A stretch of 64,000 nt of DNA, from the NCBI RefSeq assembly GCF_003350925.1, contig NZ_KZ857177.1, positions 256,689-320,688 on the forward strand. The letters are read 5' to 3'. Both the position numbers and the translations under genes were made by a program. The notes beneath the pieces were generated by a model. The model had not been told where the DNA came from, ran no database searches, and saw only the letters and a list, made by a program, of their open reading frames with translations. Origin of the DNA: Dyella tabacisoli (GTDB lineage: Bacteria; Pseudomonadota; Gammaproteobacteria; Xanthomonadales; Rhodanobacteraceae). Shown here piece by piece: positions 28,279-37,442 of this stretch; the first letter of the stretch is position 1, and the number at the start of each line of letters is the position of its first letter.

Positions 28279-29711
28279 TGACCTCGCGCCGCAGCGTGTT
28301 GAAGATGATGGCCTTTGCCGCCGGTGGTGCGATGTTGGGGCAGGGACGATTCGCATGGGCCGAACCTCGATTTCTTAGCCATCGGCCGCCGCTGGCCAAG
28401 CGTAAATTCGTCAGTCCGGCGGTCGAGGCGCTGATGGCGCGCACCAAGGCGAAGATCGGCGACCCCGAACTGGCGTGGATGTTTGAAAACTGTTTCGCCA
28501 ACACGCTCGATACCACGGTGCAACTCGGTAACCTGCGCGGCAAGCCGGATACCTTCATCGTCACTGGCGATATCGATGCGATGTGGCTGCGCGACTCTTC
28601 GGCACAGGTATGGCCGTATGTGTCTCTGGCCGTGCATGACAAACCTTTGCAGCAGTTGTTTCGCGGGCTGATTCGGCGGCATGCGCTGTGTATTTCTATC
28701 GATCCTTATGCCAATGCCTTCTTGCCCGATCCGCAGGGCAAGACGACGCTGGAGTGGGCCAAGAACGATCTGACCGACATGCGCCCCGGCGTCGCAGAGC
28801 GCAAATGGGAAATCGATTCGCTCTGCTATCCGATTCGATTGGCGCATGCTTATTGGCGTGCCACCGGCGATAAGCAGCCCTTCGATGACGATTGGCGCGA
28901 AGCCATGCGCAACGTGCTGGCGACGTTTCGCGAGCAGCAGCGCAAGCATGGTCCGGGTAGCTATCATTTTCAGCGGCGCTCCGAGGCACCGACCGAAAGC
29001 CTTGCGCTTGGCGGCTATGGCAATCCGGCGCGTCCGGTCGGCTTGATCCACTCGATGTTTCGACCATCCGACGACGCCTGTCTCTATCCGCTGTTTATTC
29101 CAGGCAATCTGTTTGCGGTAAGCGTGATGCGTCAGTTGGCGCAGATGACGCAAAGCTTGTTCGACGATCGCGCTTTTGCTGACGAATGCAACGCGCTAGC
29201 CGATGAGATAGAGCAAGCTTTGCTGGCGCACGGCATCATCCACGACGAGCATGGCGGCGAGATCTGGGCTTACGAGGTCGATGGCTACGGCAACCAGCTC
29301 TTTATGGACGACGCCAATGCGCCGGGGCTATCCAGCCTGGCCTATCTGGGTTGCTGTGAGCATGACGACACGCGTTACCTGCGTACCCGTGCAGCGGCCT
29401 GGAGTGCGCGTAACCCGTATTTCTTCAATGGCCGGGCGGCGCAAGGCATCGGTGGCCCGCATGAAGGGCTGCGGATGATCTGGCCGATGTCGATCATCAT
29501 GCGCGGCTTGACCGGCGAGGGTGCGCAAGTCAGTCAATGCCTGCAATGGCTCAAGACCACCCACGCCGGTACCGGCTTTATGCATGAAGCGTTCGACCAG
29601 GACGATCCGACGCATTTCACGCGTGCCTGGTTTGCCTGGGCCAATACCTTGTTCGGCGAACTGATCGTGCAGTTGGCCGAGCATCAGCCCAAATTGCTGC
29701 AACGCTCATGA
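28275..29711 (+). CDS. GH125 exo-alpha-1,6-mannosidase, Tat-exported
   Basis: A 478-residue protein of glycoside hydrolase family 125 (older name DUF1237), metal-independent inverting exo-alpha-1,6-mannosidases. The N-terminus, MMTSRRSVLKMMAFAAGGAML, has a twin-arginine motif followed by a hydrophobic stretch, pointing to Tat export. Family marks are TGDIDAMWLRDSSAQVWPY, KWEIDSLCYPIRLAHAYW and GFMHEAFDQDDPTHFTRAWFAWAN, the last covering the predicted catalytic base region. It overlaps the GH2 gene by 4 nt and precedes a GH92 gene. Together they would strip alpha-1,2, alpha-1,6 and beta-1,4 mannose from high-mannose glycans. Confidence 0.92.
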   Translation: MMTSRRSVLKMMAFAAGGAMLGQGRFAWAEPRFLSHRPPLAKRKFVSPAVEALMARTKAKIGDPELAWMFENCFANTLDTTVQLGNLRGKPDTFIVTGDIDAMWLRDSSAQVWPYVSLAVHDKPLQQLFRGLIRRHALCISIDPYANAFLPDPQGKTTLEWAKNDLTDMRPGVAERKWEIDSLCYPIRLAHAYWRATGDKQPFDDDWREAMRNVLATFREQQRKHGPGSYHFQRRSEAPTESLALGGYGNPARPVGLIHSMFRPSDDACLYPLFIPGNLFAVSVMRQLAQMTQSLFDDRAFADECNALADEIEQALLAHGIIHDEHGGEIWAYEVDGYGNQLFMDDANAPGLSSLAYLGCCEHDDTRYLRTRAAAWSARNPYFFNGRAAQGIGGPHEGLRMIWPMSIIMRGLTGEGAQVSQCLQWLKTTHAGTGFMHEAFDQDDPTHFTRAWFAWANTLFGELIVQLAEHQPKLLQRS

Positions 29712-29756
29712 AGATCTTTTGCAATCGTTTCCAATTACACAATCGGAGAGCACCCC

Positions 29757-32198
29757 ATGGTGACGCGTAGACGTTTTCTGCAAGGCGCGGCTGCGCTGAG
29801 CTTGCTTGGCGGTTCGCTCAAACCGTTGGCGGCACTGGCGGCGTCTGGCGCTAAGAGTGCGGTATCGCCTGCAGCGGGAGCTGCCGCCGGCCTGGCGAAG
29901 TATGTCGATATTTTTGTCGGCACCGGCGGGCATGGTCACACCTATCCCGGCGCGACGATGCCGTTCGGCATGGTCCAGCTCAGTCCCGACACCTATGACG
30001 CGCAGTGGGATGCCTGCTCGGGCTACCACGAAGGCGATGGCTCGATCATGGGTTTTTCGCATACCCATCTGAGCGGCACCGGCGCTAGTGATATGCTCGA
30101 TGTGCTGGTGATGCCTTGTACCGGTCCCGTACGTTTGCAGCCTGGCGATCGCGAACATAAGGGCACCAACTACCGCTCGCGCTATGACGGTGTGACACCG
30201 GCGATCGCGCCATCGGCATCGAGCAAGCCTGCCGTCAAAGGTTATCGCTCACGCTATGACCGCGCCGACGAGCATGCGCAGCCGGGTTATTACCAGGTGC
30301 GTTTAAAGGATTACGACGTACTCGCCGAGCTGACCGCAACCTTGCGCGCCGGCCTGCATCGCTACACTTTCCATGGCGCCGACGAGGGGCATCTGCTGAT
30401 CGACTTCGCGCATGGCTATCACGATGACCCTGCGATTCCGACGAAGGTCACCGATGCGCAATTGAAGCTGATCGGCAACGACACTCTTGTCGGTGGTCGG
30501 CGCGTGCACCAATGGGCAAACGGTCGGCATATCTATTTCGCTCTGAAATTGTCGCGGCCGTTCGCTCGCGCCACCCTGTATGCCGACGATACCGCTTTGC
30601 CCGATGCGACTGCAGAAGCCAAAGGCACCAACCTGAAGGCAGCCCTGCACATCACTCATGCCCGCAGCGCGCCACTGCTGGTCAAGGTCGGTATCTCGGG
30701 CGTCGATATCGAAGGCGCCTTGCGCAATCTCGACGCGGAAGTACCCGGCTGGGATTTCGATGATGCGCGCCATCAGGCTGCCGCCGCATGGGAGCGCGAG
30801 CTTGGTCGAATCCGCATCGACACCTCCTCGGAACGGACCCGAAAGACTTTCTACAGCGCGCTCTATCACACCATGGTGGCGCCGACTCTGTTCAGCGATG
30901 TCGATGGCCGCTATCGCGGCATGGACCTGGCCGTGCACAACCTGCCTGCTAGTGCGAACAACTACAGCACTTATTCGCTATGGGATACCTATCGCGCCTT
31001 GCATCCGCTGTTCACGCTGATTCAGCCCGCGCGCGTGCCTGATCTGGTCAACGGTTTAGTACGCATGGCGGCCGAAAGCCCCGACGGGCCGCCGGTATGG
31101 CCGCTACAAGGCGTGGAAACCGGTTGCATGATTGGTTATCACTCTGCCGTGGTGATTGCCGAAGCCTATGCCAAGGGCTTTAAAGGTATCGACTATGCGA
31201 GTGCCTGGCCGTTGTATCGCAAGCGAGCGATGGACGACGACTATCGCGGCCTGAGCTATTACCGAAAGCTGGGCTATATACCCAGCGACAAAGAAGGCGA
31301 GGCGGTCAGCAAAACCTTGGAATACGCCTATGACGATTGGGCGGTGGCGCACTTGGCCGATGCGGCTGGTGCAACCGACGACGCCAAGAAGCTGCGCGAG
31401 CGTTCGGCTAATTATCAGCATGTGTTCGATCGCAAGGTGAGCTTTGTGCGGCCGCGTGCCAACGATGGCAGTTGGCTTGAACCGTTCGACCCGCGCGGGA
31501 TGGGGCACTCCGCGCAATGGCGCGACTTCACCGAATCCAATGCATGGCAGGCCACTTTCCTCAATCAGCATGACTTGTATGCCTATATGCGCTTGTTCGG
31601 TGGCGAGCAGGCGTTTGAGCGCAAGCTCGACGAGCTATTCACCACCAGCTCGGCACTGCCGGCCGATGCGCCGCCGGATATAGCCGGCATGGTCGGCCAG
31701 TACGCACATGGCAACGAGCCCAGCCACCACGTGGCCTATCTGTACGCCTATACCGGCGCGCACCATAAAACCCAGGCACGCGTGCGCATGCTGCTGGACA
31801 CCATGTATCAAGCTGAGCCCGATGGTTTGGCCGGCAATGAAGACTGCGGCCAGATCAGCGCCTGGTACGTGATGAGTGCGCTGGGGCTGTATGCGGTTGA
31901 TCCGGTCAGCGCGAATTATGTTTTCGGCAGTCCACTGCTGGATCGCGCCGAGATCGAAATCGGTGCGCAACGCAAATTGACGGTGCAGGCGCTGAGCAAT
32001 GGGCCGGACCAGCTTTATATCCAGTCGGTTAGCTGGAACGGTAAACCATGGAGCAAAAGCTGGATCAGTCACGCCGAACTGGCCGCCGGTGGTCATCTGG
32101 TTTTCCAGATGGGCAGCAAGCCTAACCCGCAGTTCGGCGCAGCGGCGTCGGATCGGCCGCCATCGTTCGGCAAGACTGCCGGCTCCGCTGCAACCTAG
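29757..32198 (+). CDS. GH92 alpha-mannosidase, Tat-exported
   Basis: An 813-residue glycoside hydrolase family 92 enzyme. The family is calcium-dependent and contains exo-alpha-1,2-, 1,3- and 1,6-mannosidases. The N-terminus MVTRRRFLQGAAALSLLGG is a clear twin-arginine signal. Family marks are DIFVGTGGHGHTYPGATMPFG, the catalytic GNEPSHHVAYLYAYTG with the proposed acid Glu, and GNEDCGQISAWYVMSALGLY. The linkage specificity cannot be read directly. The gene follows GH125 by 45 nt, with a GGAG about 9 nt before the ATG, and closes the locus. Confidence 0.94.
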   Translation: MVTRRRFLQGAAALSLLGGSLKPLAALAASGAKSAVSPAAGAAAGLAKYVDIFVGTGGHGHTYPGATMPFGMVQLSPDTYDAQWDACSGYHEGDGSIMGFSHTHLSGTGASDMLDVLVMPCTGPVRLQPGDREHKGTNYRSRYDGVTPAIAPSASSKPAVKGYRSRYDRADEHAQPGYYQVRLKDYDVLAELTATLRAGLHRYTFHGADEGHLLIDFAHGYHDDPAIPTKVTDAQLKLIGNDTLVGGRRVHQWANGRHIYFALKLSRPFARATLYADDTALPDATAEAKGTNLKAALHITHARSAPLLVKVGISGVDIEGALRNLDAEVPGWDFDDARHQAAAAWERELGRIRIDTSSERTRKTFYSALYHTMVAPTLFSDVDGRYRGMDLAVHNLPASANNYSTYSLWDTYRALHPLFTLIQPARVPDLVNGLVRMAAESPDGPPVWPLQGVETGCMIGYHSAVVIAEAYAKGFKGIDYASAWPLYRKRAMDDDYRGLSYYRKLGYIPSDKEGEAVSKTLEYAYDDWAVAHLADAAGATDDAKKLRERSANYQHVFDRKVSFVRPRANDGSWLEPFDPRGMGHSAQWRDFTESNAWQATFLNQHDLYAYMRLFGGEQAFERKLDELFTTSSALPADAPPDIAGMVGQYAHGNEPSHHVAYLYAYTGAHHKTQARVRMLLDTMYQAEPDGLAGNEDCGQISAWYVMSALGLYAVDPVSANYVFGSPLLDRAEIEIGAQRKLTVQALSNGPDQLYIQSVSWNGKPWSKSWISHAELAAGGHLVFQMGSKPNPQFGAAASDRPPSFGKTAGSAAT

Positions 32199-32409
32199 TT
32201 ACTCAAGCACGGGCTTCGACGTAGCTCTCGCCATTCCATCGTAGACAGTCTGGGGGGGGCATGAACAAGTTTTGTGGCTTGTTGTTAACGCCAGCCCTGG
32301 CGGCACCGCCAAGCCGGCGCAATAGGGCGCGGCCTTCGGTCAGTTGATGAATCCTTGAGCGTTCCCACATGCGGGGAGGGACTGGCTTGTTCTGGTCCCT
32401 CGCCAGCGG

Positions 32410-32769
32410 TCAGTGATGAATGCCAAGAAACTTGGCGTCAAGCGTCACGGCGATAACCACGCCAACGGCGACCAGGATGAATCCGGCAAGAAAAATCCGC
32501 ATGCTCACCCGGTAATTCGCAAGCAGCAGGCATTCGGGCATCAGCAGGCGGCCAAGCGTCAGGCACTGCAGCAGGATGCCGAGAACCATCGGCAGTAGCG
32601 CGATGGTGTCGGTGGATATCCATGGCACCGGGTTGGCGGACCAGCGCGATAAATACCCCAATGAGAAAGCGAGCATCACGCTCACTGCCGTGACCGAGCC
32701 ATTGCGAAAAGTCGAATCAATGCGCTTCGGCGATGTATTCACGGTCACGGCAGGTTGTTCGCTGGTCAT
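32410..32769 (-). CDS. Small membrane protein of unknown function
   Basis: A 119-residue protein with about three hydrophobic segments (near residues 27-42, 54-76 and 89-110) and a polar N-terminus, so probably an inner membrane protein. No family was recognised. The ATG has no clear ribosome site. It lies between the mannosidase locus (convergent) and the pirin gene (same strand). The hydrophobic pattern and the absence of a better frame support it as a real but uncharacterised gene. Confidence 0.55.
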   Translation of the reverse strand: MTSEQPAVTVNTSPKRIDSTFRNGSVTAVSVMLAFSLGYLSRWSANPVPWISTDTIALLPMVLGILLQCLTLGRLLMPECLLLANYRVSMRIFLAGFILVAVGVVIAVTLDAKFLGIHH

Positions 32770-32836
32770 GGGCGTCTGGTCAGTGACGTGCGCGTCAGGA
32801 TCGCTCGTCCATGCCTGTCACGCAATGCGCCAGCAG

Positions 32837-33538
32837 CTATCGCTCCGTATCGACCAGCACCAGCTCAGCATCTTCCAGCGCGGTTACTCGCAGCACGCTT
32901 TCGTCGCGAATCGCGGCGCCGTCGCGTGCCTCAAGCTTGATGCCGTTGAGCTCGACCGATCCCTTGGCCGGCACCAGATAGCCGTAGCGGTTGCCGCCCA
33001 ACGTGTATTCCGTGGTCTCGCCGGCTTTGAGCGTCGCACCGAGTACTCGTGCACGGGTGCGTAGCGGCAAGGCGTCAGTGTCTTCCTTGAAGCCGCTGGC
33101 TAGTGGCACGAAGTTGCCCGAGCGGTTGCCGGCCGGGAAGGGCTTGGCGCCCCATGCCGGCGGCTGACCATGAGTATCGGGGATGATCCAGATCTGGAAG
33201 ATGCGGGTGGTGTCCGACTCCAGGTTGTATTCGGAATGTGTGATGCCGCTACCCGCGCTCATCACCTGTACGTCGCCGGCTTCGGTGCGGCCCTCGTTGC
33301 CAAGGCTGTCGCGGTGGGTGATCGCGCCTTCGCGGACATAAGTGATGATTTCCATATCCGCATGCGAATGCGGCGGAAACCCGGTCTGCGCTGCAATGGT
33401 GTCGTCATTCCACACCCGCAGCGCACCCCAGCCCATGCGTTGGGAGTTGTTGTAGCTGGCAAACGAAAAATGGTGCTTGGCATTGAGCCAGCCGTGGTCG
33501 GCGCCGCCAAGGCTATCGAAGGGTCTACGTTCAATCAC
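32837..33538 (-). CDS. Pirin family protein (bicupin)
   Basis: A 233-residue pirin/YhhW-type bicupin. The N-terminal cupin has the metal ligand set in FPPHSHADMEIITYVREG (two His) and GSGITHSEYN (His and Glu). These proteins bind iron or another metal; some show quercetin 2,3-dioxygenase activity, others have regulatory roles. The start is GTG with a strong AGGAGA site about 6 nt upstream. It is divergent from the YciI/ECF42 pair. The physiological role here is unknown. Confidence 0.9.
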   Translation of the reverse strand: MIERRPFDSLGGADHGWLNAKHHFSFASYNNSQRMGWGALRVWNDDTIAAQTGFPPHSHADMEIITYVREGAITHRDSLGNEGRTEAGDVQVMSAGSGITHSEYNLESDTTRIFQIWIIPDTHGQPPAWGAKPFPAGNRSGNFVPLASGFKEDTDALPLRTRARVLGATLKAGETTEYTLGGNRYGYLVPAKGSVELNGIKLEARDGAAIRDESVLRVTALEDAELVLVDTER

Positions 33539-33812
33539 GGTGCTTCTCCTGTATTCGCATGCGCCGGAAGGCGCCTGCCAGCCAATGTATGGCTATGGGG
33601 TGCGAACCGAAATACGTATATGGGAAACGGATTGTTGCTGGATTGTACGTTTGTGCGAATACGGCTGCCGGTGGCTTGGACGAAAGCTATGATTGACCGT
33701 GTCGGCTGCCCCTGCGAAATCGGCATTGTCCAAATCGCCCAGGTTCGAGCGTCATCTGTATGAGGCGGCGCATCGTGCCCGCCCATGACCCATACCCATG
33801 ACGGAGACTCCC

Positions 33813-34166
33813 ATGCCATACCTTCTGATGCTCTATGTGAACGAAGCTGGTTGGTCCAAGCTGAGCCAGACCGAGCAGGAACAGGGCGTAGCAGCCTATA
33901 AGGCGTATACGGAAACATTGACGAAGGCGGGTGTTCTCACCGGCTTCAACCGTCTCCAAGGCAGTTCGACCGCAACGACGGTGCGGGTAGTCAATGGCAA
34001 GTCGCAGGTACTGGATGGCCCTTACGCGGACTCGAAGGAGCAGCTCGGTGGCAATTACATCATCGATGTGGCGGACCTCGATGCGGCAATCTCATGGGCG
34101 GCTCGTTGTCCGACGGCGAGTCACGGCGTCGTCGAGGTGCGTCCGGTATGGACCATACCGGCGTAA
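33813..34166 (+). CDS. YciI/DGPF-domain protein
   Basis: A 117-residue protein of the YCII-related (DGPF) superfamily, small ferredoxin-like fold proteins. MPYLLMLYVNEAGW at the start and VLDGPYADSKEQLGGNYIIDV, with the DGPYAD core, are diagnostic. The ATG at 33813 has GGAG 6 nt upstream and is preferred over 33798. The next gene, an ECF42-type sigma factor, overlaps its 3' end. DGPF proteins are the known genomic partners of ECF42 sigma factors, where they are thought to be targets or accessory proteins. The biochemical activity is not known. Confidence 0.88.
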   Translation: MPYLLMLYVNEAGWSKLSQTEQEQGVAAYKAYTETLTKAGVLTGFNRLQGSSTATTVRVVNGKSQVLDGPYADSKEQLGGNYIIDVADLDAAISWAARCPTASHGVVEVRPVWTIPA

Positions 34167-35431
34167 CTGCGCCGGTGAATGAGCGCATGACCGTGCGGGA
34201 AAGCGACGAGCAGGTACGGGGCACGGCCGACGCGGTCGCGCGTCGCAGCTACGGCAAGCTCGTCGCCTTTCTGTCGGCTCGCACGCGGGATGTGGCCGCC
34301 GCCGAAGACGCTTTGTCCGAGGCGTTTGCCACAGCCCTCGCCGTTTGGCCGTTGCAGGGCTGTCCATCGAACCCGGAAGCCTGGTTGCTGACCGTGGCCC
34401 GCCGAAAATTGATCGATCTGGCCCGGCGACAGCACAGCGGCGAAATGGCCGCCGCGCAGTTGCAGCTTCTGGCCGAAGGCGAGGAATGGGCTGCCGAGGC
34501 GGATATTCCCGATCACCGTCTCGCCTTGATGTTTGCCTGCGCGCATCCGGCTATCGAAAAGAGCATCCACGCACCCTTGATTCTTCAAGTGGTGCTGGGG
34601 CTGGATGCGAAGGCTATCGCTTCGGCATTTCTTACTTCCCCGGCGGCCATGGGCAAACGGCTGGTGCGGGCGAAAGAGAAGATCCGGCAGGCCGGCATCC
34701 CCTTTAGTGTTCCCGAGCGCGAGGAACTTGCCGAGCGGCTCGACACCGTGCTGGAGGCGATTTATGCCGCCTTTGCCGAAGGCTGGACCGATCCCGACGG
34801 CAGCGATGCCGCTCGTCGGGATCTCACCGAGGAGGTGATGTTCTTGGCCAGGCTGGTAAGCGGGCTGTTGCCGGAAGAGCCCGAAGCGCTGGGTTTGCTT
34901 GCACTTATGCTGCACGCAGAAGCCCGGCGTGACGCCCGGCGTACGGCGTCGGGTGAGTATGTGCCGCTTGCCGAGCAAGACCCCTCGTCGTGGAATGGCG
35001 CGATGATTGTCGAGGCTGAGGCGCTGCTCCAGCGTGCCAGTGCTTTGCGCTGCATTGGGCGTTATCAGATAGAAGCCGCATTGCAATCGGCGCATGTTTA
35101 TCGCCGTCGCAGCGGTCATGCAAACTGGGCCGAAGTCATGCAGTTATACGACGCGCTGTTCGCGCTTACCGGTTCACCGGTGGTCGTTATTAATCGCGCG
35201 CTGGTTATCGCCGAGCTGCACGGCGCCAGCGCGGCCCTTGAGAGCATGCAAGAAGTCGTTGCCGATGCGCGGCTGGCCGAATACCAGCCCTACTGGGCTG
35301 CCCGTGCGGAACTGCTGGCCAAGGCCGGCGCACATAGCGAGGCCCGTGAGGCCTACGAGATCGCGATAGGACTTGAGCGCGACCCCGCGGTTCGACGCTT
35401 CTTGCAGCGGCAGCGGAGTAGGTTGGGGTGA
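34148..35431 (+). CDS. ECF42-type RNA polymerase sigma factor with C-terminal extension
   Basis: A 427-residue protein: a sigma-70 ECF factor with region 2 (AAAEDALSEAFATALAVWP and PEAWLLTVARRKLIDLARR), region 4 (LDAKAIASAFLTSPAAMGKRLVRAKEKIRQAG) and a long helical C-terminal extension (DUF6596/TPR-like; EEVMFLARLVSGLLPEEPEALGLLALML). This matches the ECF42 group, which has no anti-sigma gene and whose extension is needed for activity. The start is uncertain: 34148 (AGGTG upstream) overlaps the DGPF gene by 19 nt; 34187 is an alternative. The last codons (SRLG and stop) lie inside a dispersed repeat, so the C-terminus may have been altered by its insertion. Confidence 0.88.
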   Translation: MDHTGVTAPVNERMTVRESDEQVRGTADAVARRSYGKLVAFLSARTRDVAAAEDALSEAFATALAVWPLQGCPSNPEAWLLTVARRKLIDLARRQHSGEMAAAQLQLLAEGEEWAAEADIPDHRLALMFACAHPAIEKSIHAPLILQVVLGLDAKAIASAFLTSPAAMGKRLVRAKEKIRQAGIPFSVPEREELAERLDTVLEAIYAAFAEGWTDPDGSDAARRDLTEEVMFLARLVSGLLPEEPEALGLLALMLHAEARRDARRTASGEYVPLAEQDPSSWNGAMIVEAEALLQRASALRCIGRYQIEAALQSAHVYRRRSGHANWAEVMQLYDALFALTGSPVVVINRALVIAELHGASAALESMQEVVADARLAEYQPYWAARAELLAKAGAHSEAREAYEIAIGLERDPAVRRFLQRQRSRLG

Positions 35432-35490
35432 GCGTGAGCGAACCCCAACGTTGCGCCACGTTGGGCATCACTTCGTTCAGCCCAACCTAC
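35418..35490. repeat. Dispersed inverted repeat at the 3' end of the ECF42 gene
   Basis: Outer arms GTAGGTTGGG (35418-35427) and CCCAACCTAC (35481-35490) are perfect inverted copies. An inner pair, CCCAACG and CGTTGGG, lies near 35444-35467. The nested layout resembles a dispersed intergenic element. It supplies the last codons and stop of the sigma factor gene. Confidence 0.75.
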
Positions 35491-35521
35491 GATTGATCCT
35501 CATCGCTAATAAGGTGGGCTG

Positions 35522-36520
35522 TTACCCCATGGTTGCGGTGCGTCGCCGCGAAGGGGTTTTGCCTTCCCATTGCCGGAAGGCGCGGTTGAAGGAGTTGAGT
35601 TCTTCAAAGCCGAGCAGAAAGGCGATCTCGCCGGTGTCCAGGTCGGTAGCATCGAGCAGATGGCGCGCAAGATGGTGGCGGACCTGATCGAGTAGCTGTT
35701 GGTAGCTTGTGCCAGCCTCGCCCAGCCTGCGTTGCAGCGTGCGCGGGCTTAGGTGTAGTGCTGCGGCGACCTGCGCCATGCGTTGGTGGCTGCCCCGCAT
35801 GCCGCGCGCCAAGACGTTCCAAACCTTGTCGCTCAGCGAAGTGGTGGCGCTTAGCTCATGCAGCGACGCCTCTAGCGTCGGCATCAATGTGGCGAGGTGA
35901 TCCTCGTCGTGCGTGACGAAGGGCAGCTCGAGATCGGCGCGGTCGTAGACGATGCGATCTTGCGCGGCGTTGAAACGCAACTCGCAACGAAAATGCGTGC
36001 TGAGCAGGTTGGATACGGTCGGCCGGCGCGTCAACTCCAAGCGCCGCAAACGGATCGCTCGGCCGCTGCCACGTTCGGCCAGCGCCAGATTGGAAGCAAA
36101 GATAGCGTCGACCAACAAGGGTGGCGTATGGCCGTCTGCCAACATCCAGCGCATGCTCACCGCGGCCTCTGCATGAGTCAACTCAATGCTGATGTCCTCG
36201 GGACAAGTAAGGCGCTTGTAACGAGCGAGCTTGTGCAGCGCGTCACCCAGCGTGGCCGAATGCAATGCCGCCAGCGAGACGACGTCATAGACTTCCGCGC
36301 GCGTACCGTCACCCAGGCGCAGGCCCAGTGCCGGGTCGTCGCTCGCTGCTTCGATGGCACGCCAGAGCGCGAAAAACTGCGCCGTGGTCAAGCACGCGCG
36401 GGGCTGCATAAGCAGTTCGCGAGGCAACTCAGCGTGCCGCAGTACCGCCGCTATATCGAGTCCGAGCGCAGTCATGCGCTCGAACACGCCACGGCTTAGC
36501 GGAATCTGGTCGGGTCTCAC
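35522..36520 (-). CDS. AraC family transcriptional regulator (OruR-like)
   Basis: A 332-residue regulator with an N-terminal arabinose-binding-like (OruR/AraC-type) domain, seen in SRGVFERMTALGLD and YDVVSLAALHSATLGDALHKL. The C-terminal AraC helix-turn-helix pair is seen in MAQVAAALHLSPRTLQRRL and GEIAFLLGFEELNSFNRAFRQW. Such regulators often control a neighbouring catabolic or redox gene; an SDR gene lies immediately upstream on the same strand, 37 nt away. The start is GTG. Target and inducer are unknown. Confidence 0.87.
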   Translation of the reverse strand: MRPDQIPLSRGVFERMTALGLDIAAVLRHAELPRELLMQPRACLTTAQFFALWRAIEAASDDPALGLRLGDGTRAEVYDVVSLAALHSATLGDALHKLARYKRLTCPEDISIELTHAEAAVSMRWMLADGHTPPLLVDAIFASNLALAERGSGRAIRLRRLELTRRPTVSNLLSTHFRCELRFNAAQDRIVYDRADLELPFVTHDEDHLATLMPTLEASLHELSATTSLSDKVWNVLARGMRGSHQRMAQVAAALHLSPRTLQRRLGEAGTSYQQLLDQVRHHLARHLLDATDLDTGEIAFLLGFEELNSFNRAFRQWEGKTPSRRRTATMG

Positions 36521-36557
36521 GTCCGTATTCTCACTACCTTGCCTATCAGGGCAGATC

Positions 36558-37442
36558 TCAGCTTAGCGATTGCAGCAAGCGGCTGCTTTCCGCGATGGCT
36601 TCCGGTGAACTGTCGAAGTCGGTCGACAGGCTAAGCGTACGCCACTTGGCATCTTCGGCCGCTACTCGTGCGGACTGTTGCTCGGCGAGGAATACCGCAT
36701 CCGAACCCAGCAGCAAGCGCAGCGGCGGCTCGGGTGTTTTCGCGATGGTGAGAATGGCTTGGGCAGCCTTGGCCGGGTCGCCCGCTTGACGGCCTCGGTG
36801 TGTCTCCAACAGCTTTATCATCGCGCCGAGGGTAGGGGCGTAATCCGAGTCCGCAGCGGGTGCGTGGACCGTCATTGACGTGCCGGCCCAATCCGTGCGG
36901 AAGCCGCCTGGTTCGACCAGGGTTACATGGATGCCGAAGGGTTTGACCTCTTTGGCCAATACCTCTGAGAGCCCTTCTACGGCCCACTTGGAAGCCTGAT
37001 AGGCAGCCATGCCTGGTACGCCGATGCGTCCGCCGATGGATGAGAACTGGATGATGTGGCCGCTACGTTGTTTGCGCATGATGGGTAGCGCGGCGCGGGT
37101 TACGTTGAGTACACCGAAGAAATTGGTTTCCAGTTGAGCACGGAAGTCCGCATCGTCGCCTTCTTCGATACTGGCCAGATTGCCGTAGCCGGCATTGTTG
37201 ACCACGACATCCAGGCGGCCGAATGCATCCACTGCCGCGCGTACGGCGACGCGTGCCGCGGCGGCGTCGGTAACGTCCAATGCCACGGCGCGCACGCGAT
37301 TGCCATAACGCGCGACAAGCGGAGTGAGGTCGGCGGGATTGCGCGCGGTAGCGATCAGCGAGTGACCGGCGCTAAGCACGGCCTCCGCCAATGACTTGCC
37401 GAAGCCACGCGAACTGCCGGTGATAAGCCATACCTGAGACAT
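36558..37442 (-). CDS. Classical short-chain dehydrogenase/reductase
   Basis: A 294-residue classical SDR. Cofactor motif TGSSRGFG near the N-terminus, NNAGYGN, catalytic Ser in IQFSSIGG and YQASK (Tyr-x-x-x-Lys) are all present. The frame is open to 37610, but the ATG at 37442 has a strong AGGAGG 6 nt upstream and gives MSQVWLITGSS, so it is preferred. The substrate is unknown; this subgroup is usually annotated as oxidoreductase or 3-oxoacyl reductase-like. The AraC regulator just downstream may control it. Confidence 0.9.
   Translation of the reverse strand: MSQVWLITGSSRGFGKSLAEAVLSAGHSLIATARNPADLTPLVARYGNRVRAVALDVTDAAAARVAVRAAVDAFGRLDVVVNNAGYGNLASIEEGDDADFRAQLETNFFGVLNVTRAALPIMRKQRSGHIIQFSSIGGRIGVPGMAAYQASKWAVEGLSEVLAKEVKPFGIHVTLVEPGGFRTDWAGTSMTVHAPAADSDYAPTLGAMIKLLETHRGRQAGDPAKAAQAILTIAKTPEPPLRLLLGSDAVFLAEQQSARVAAEDAKWRTLSLSTDFDSSPEAIAESSRLLQSLS

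Noticed and set aside
32373-32401. Hairpin GAGGGAC / GTCCCTC after the GH92 gene considered as terminator
   Set aside because: No T-tract on either strand; may be a repeat remnant, so not listed as a terminator.
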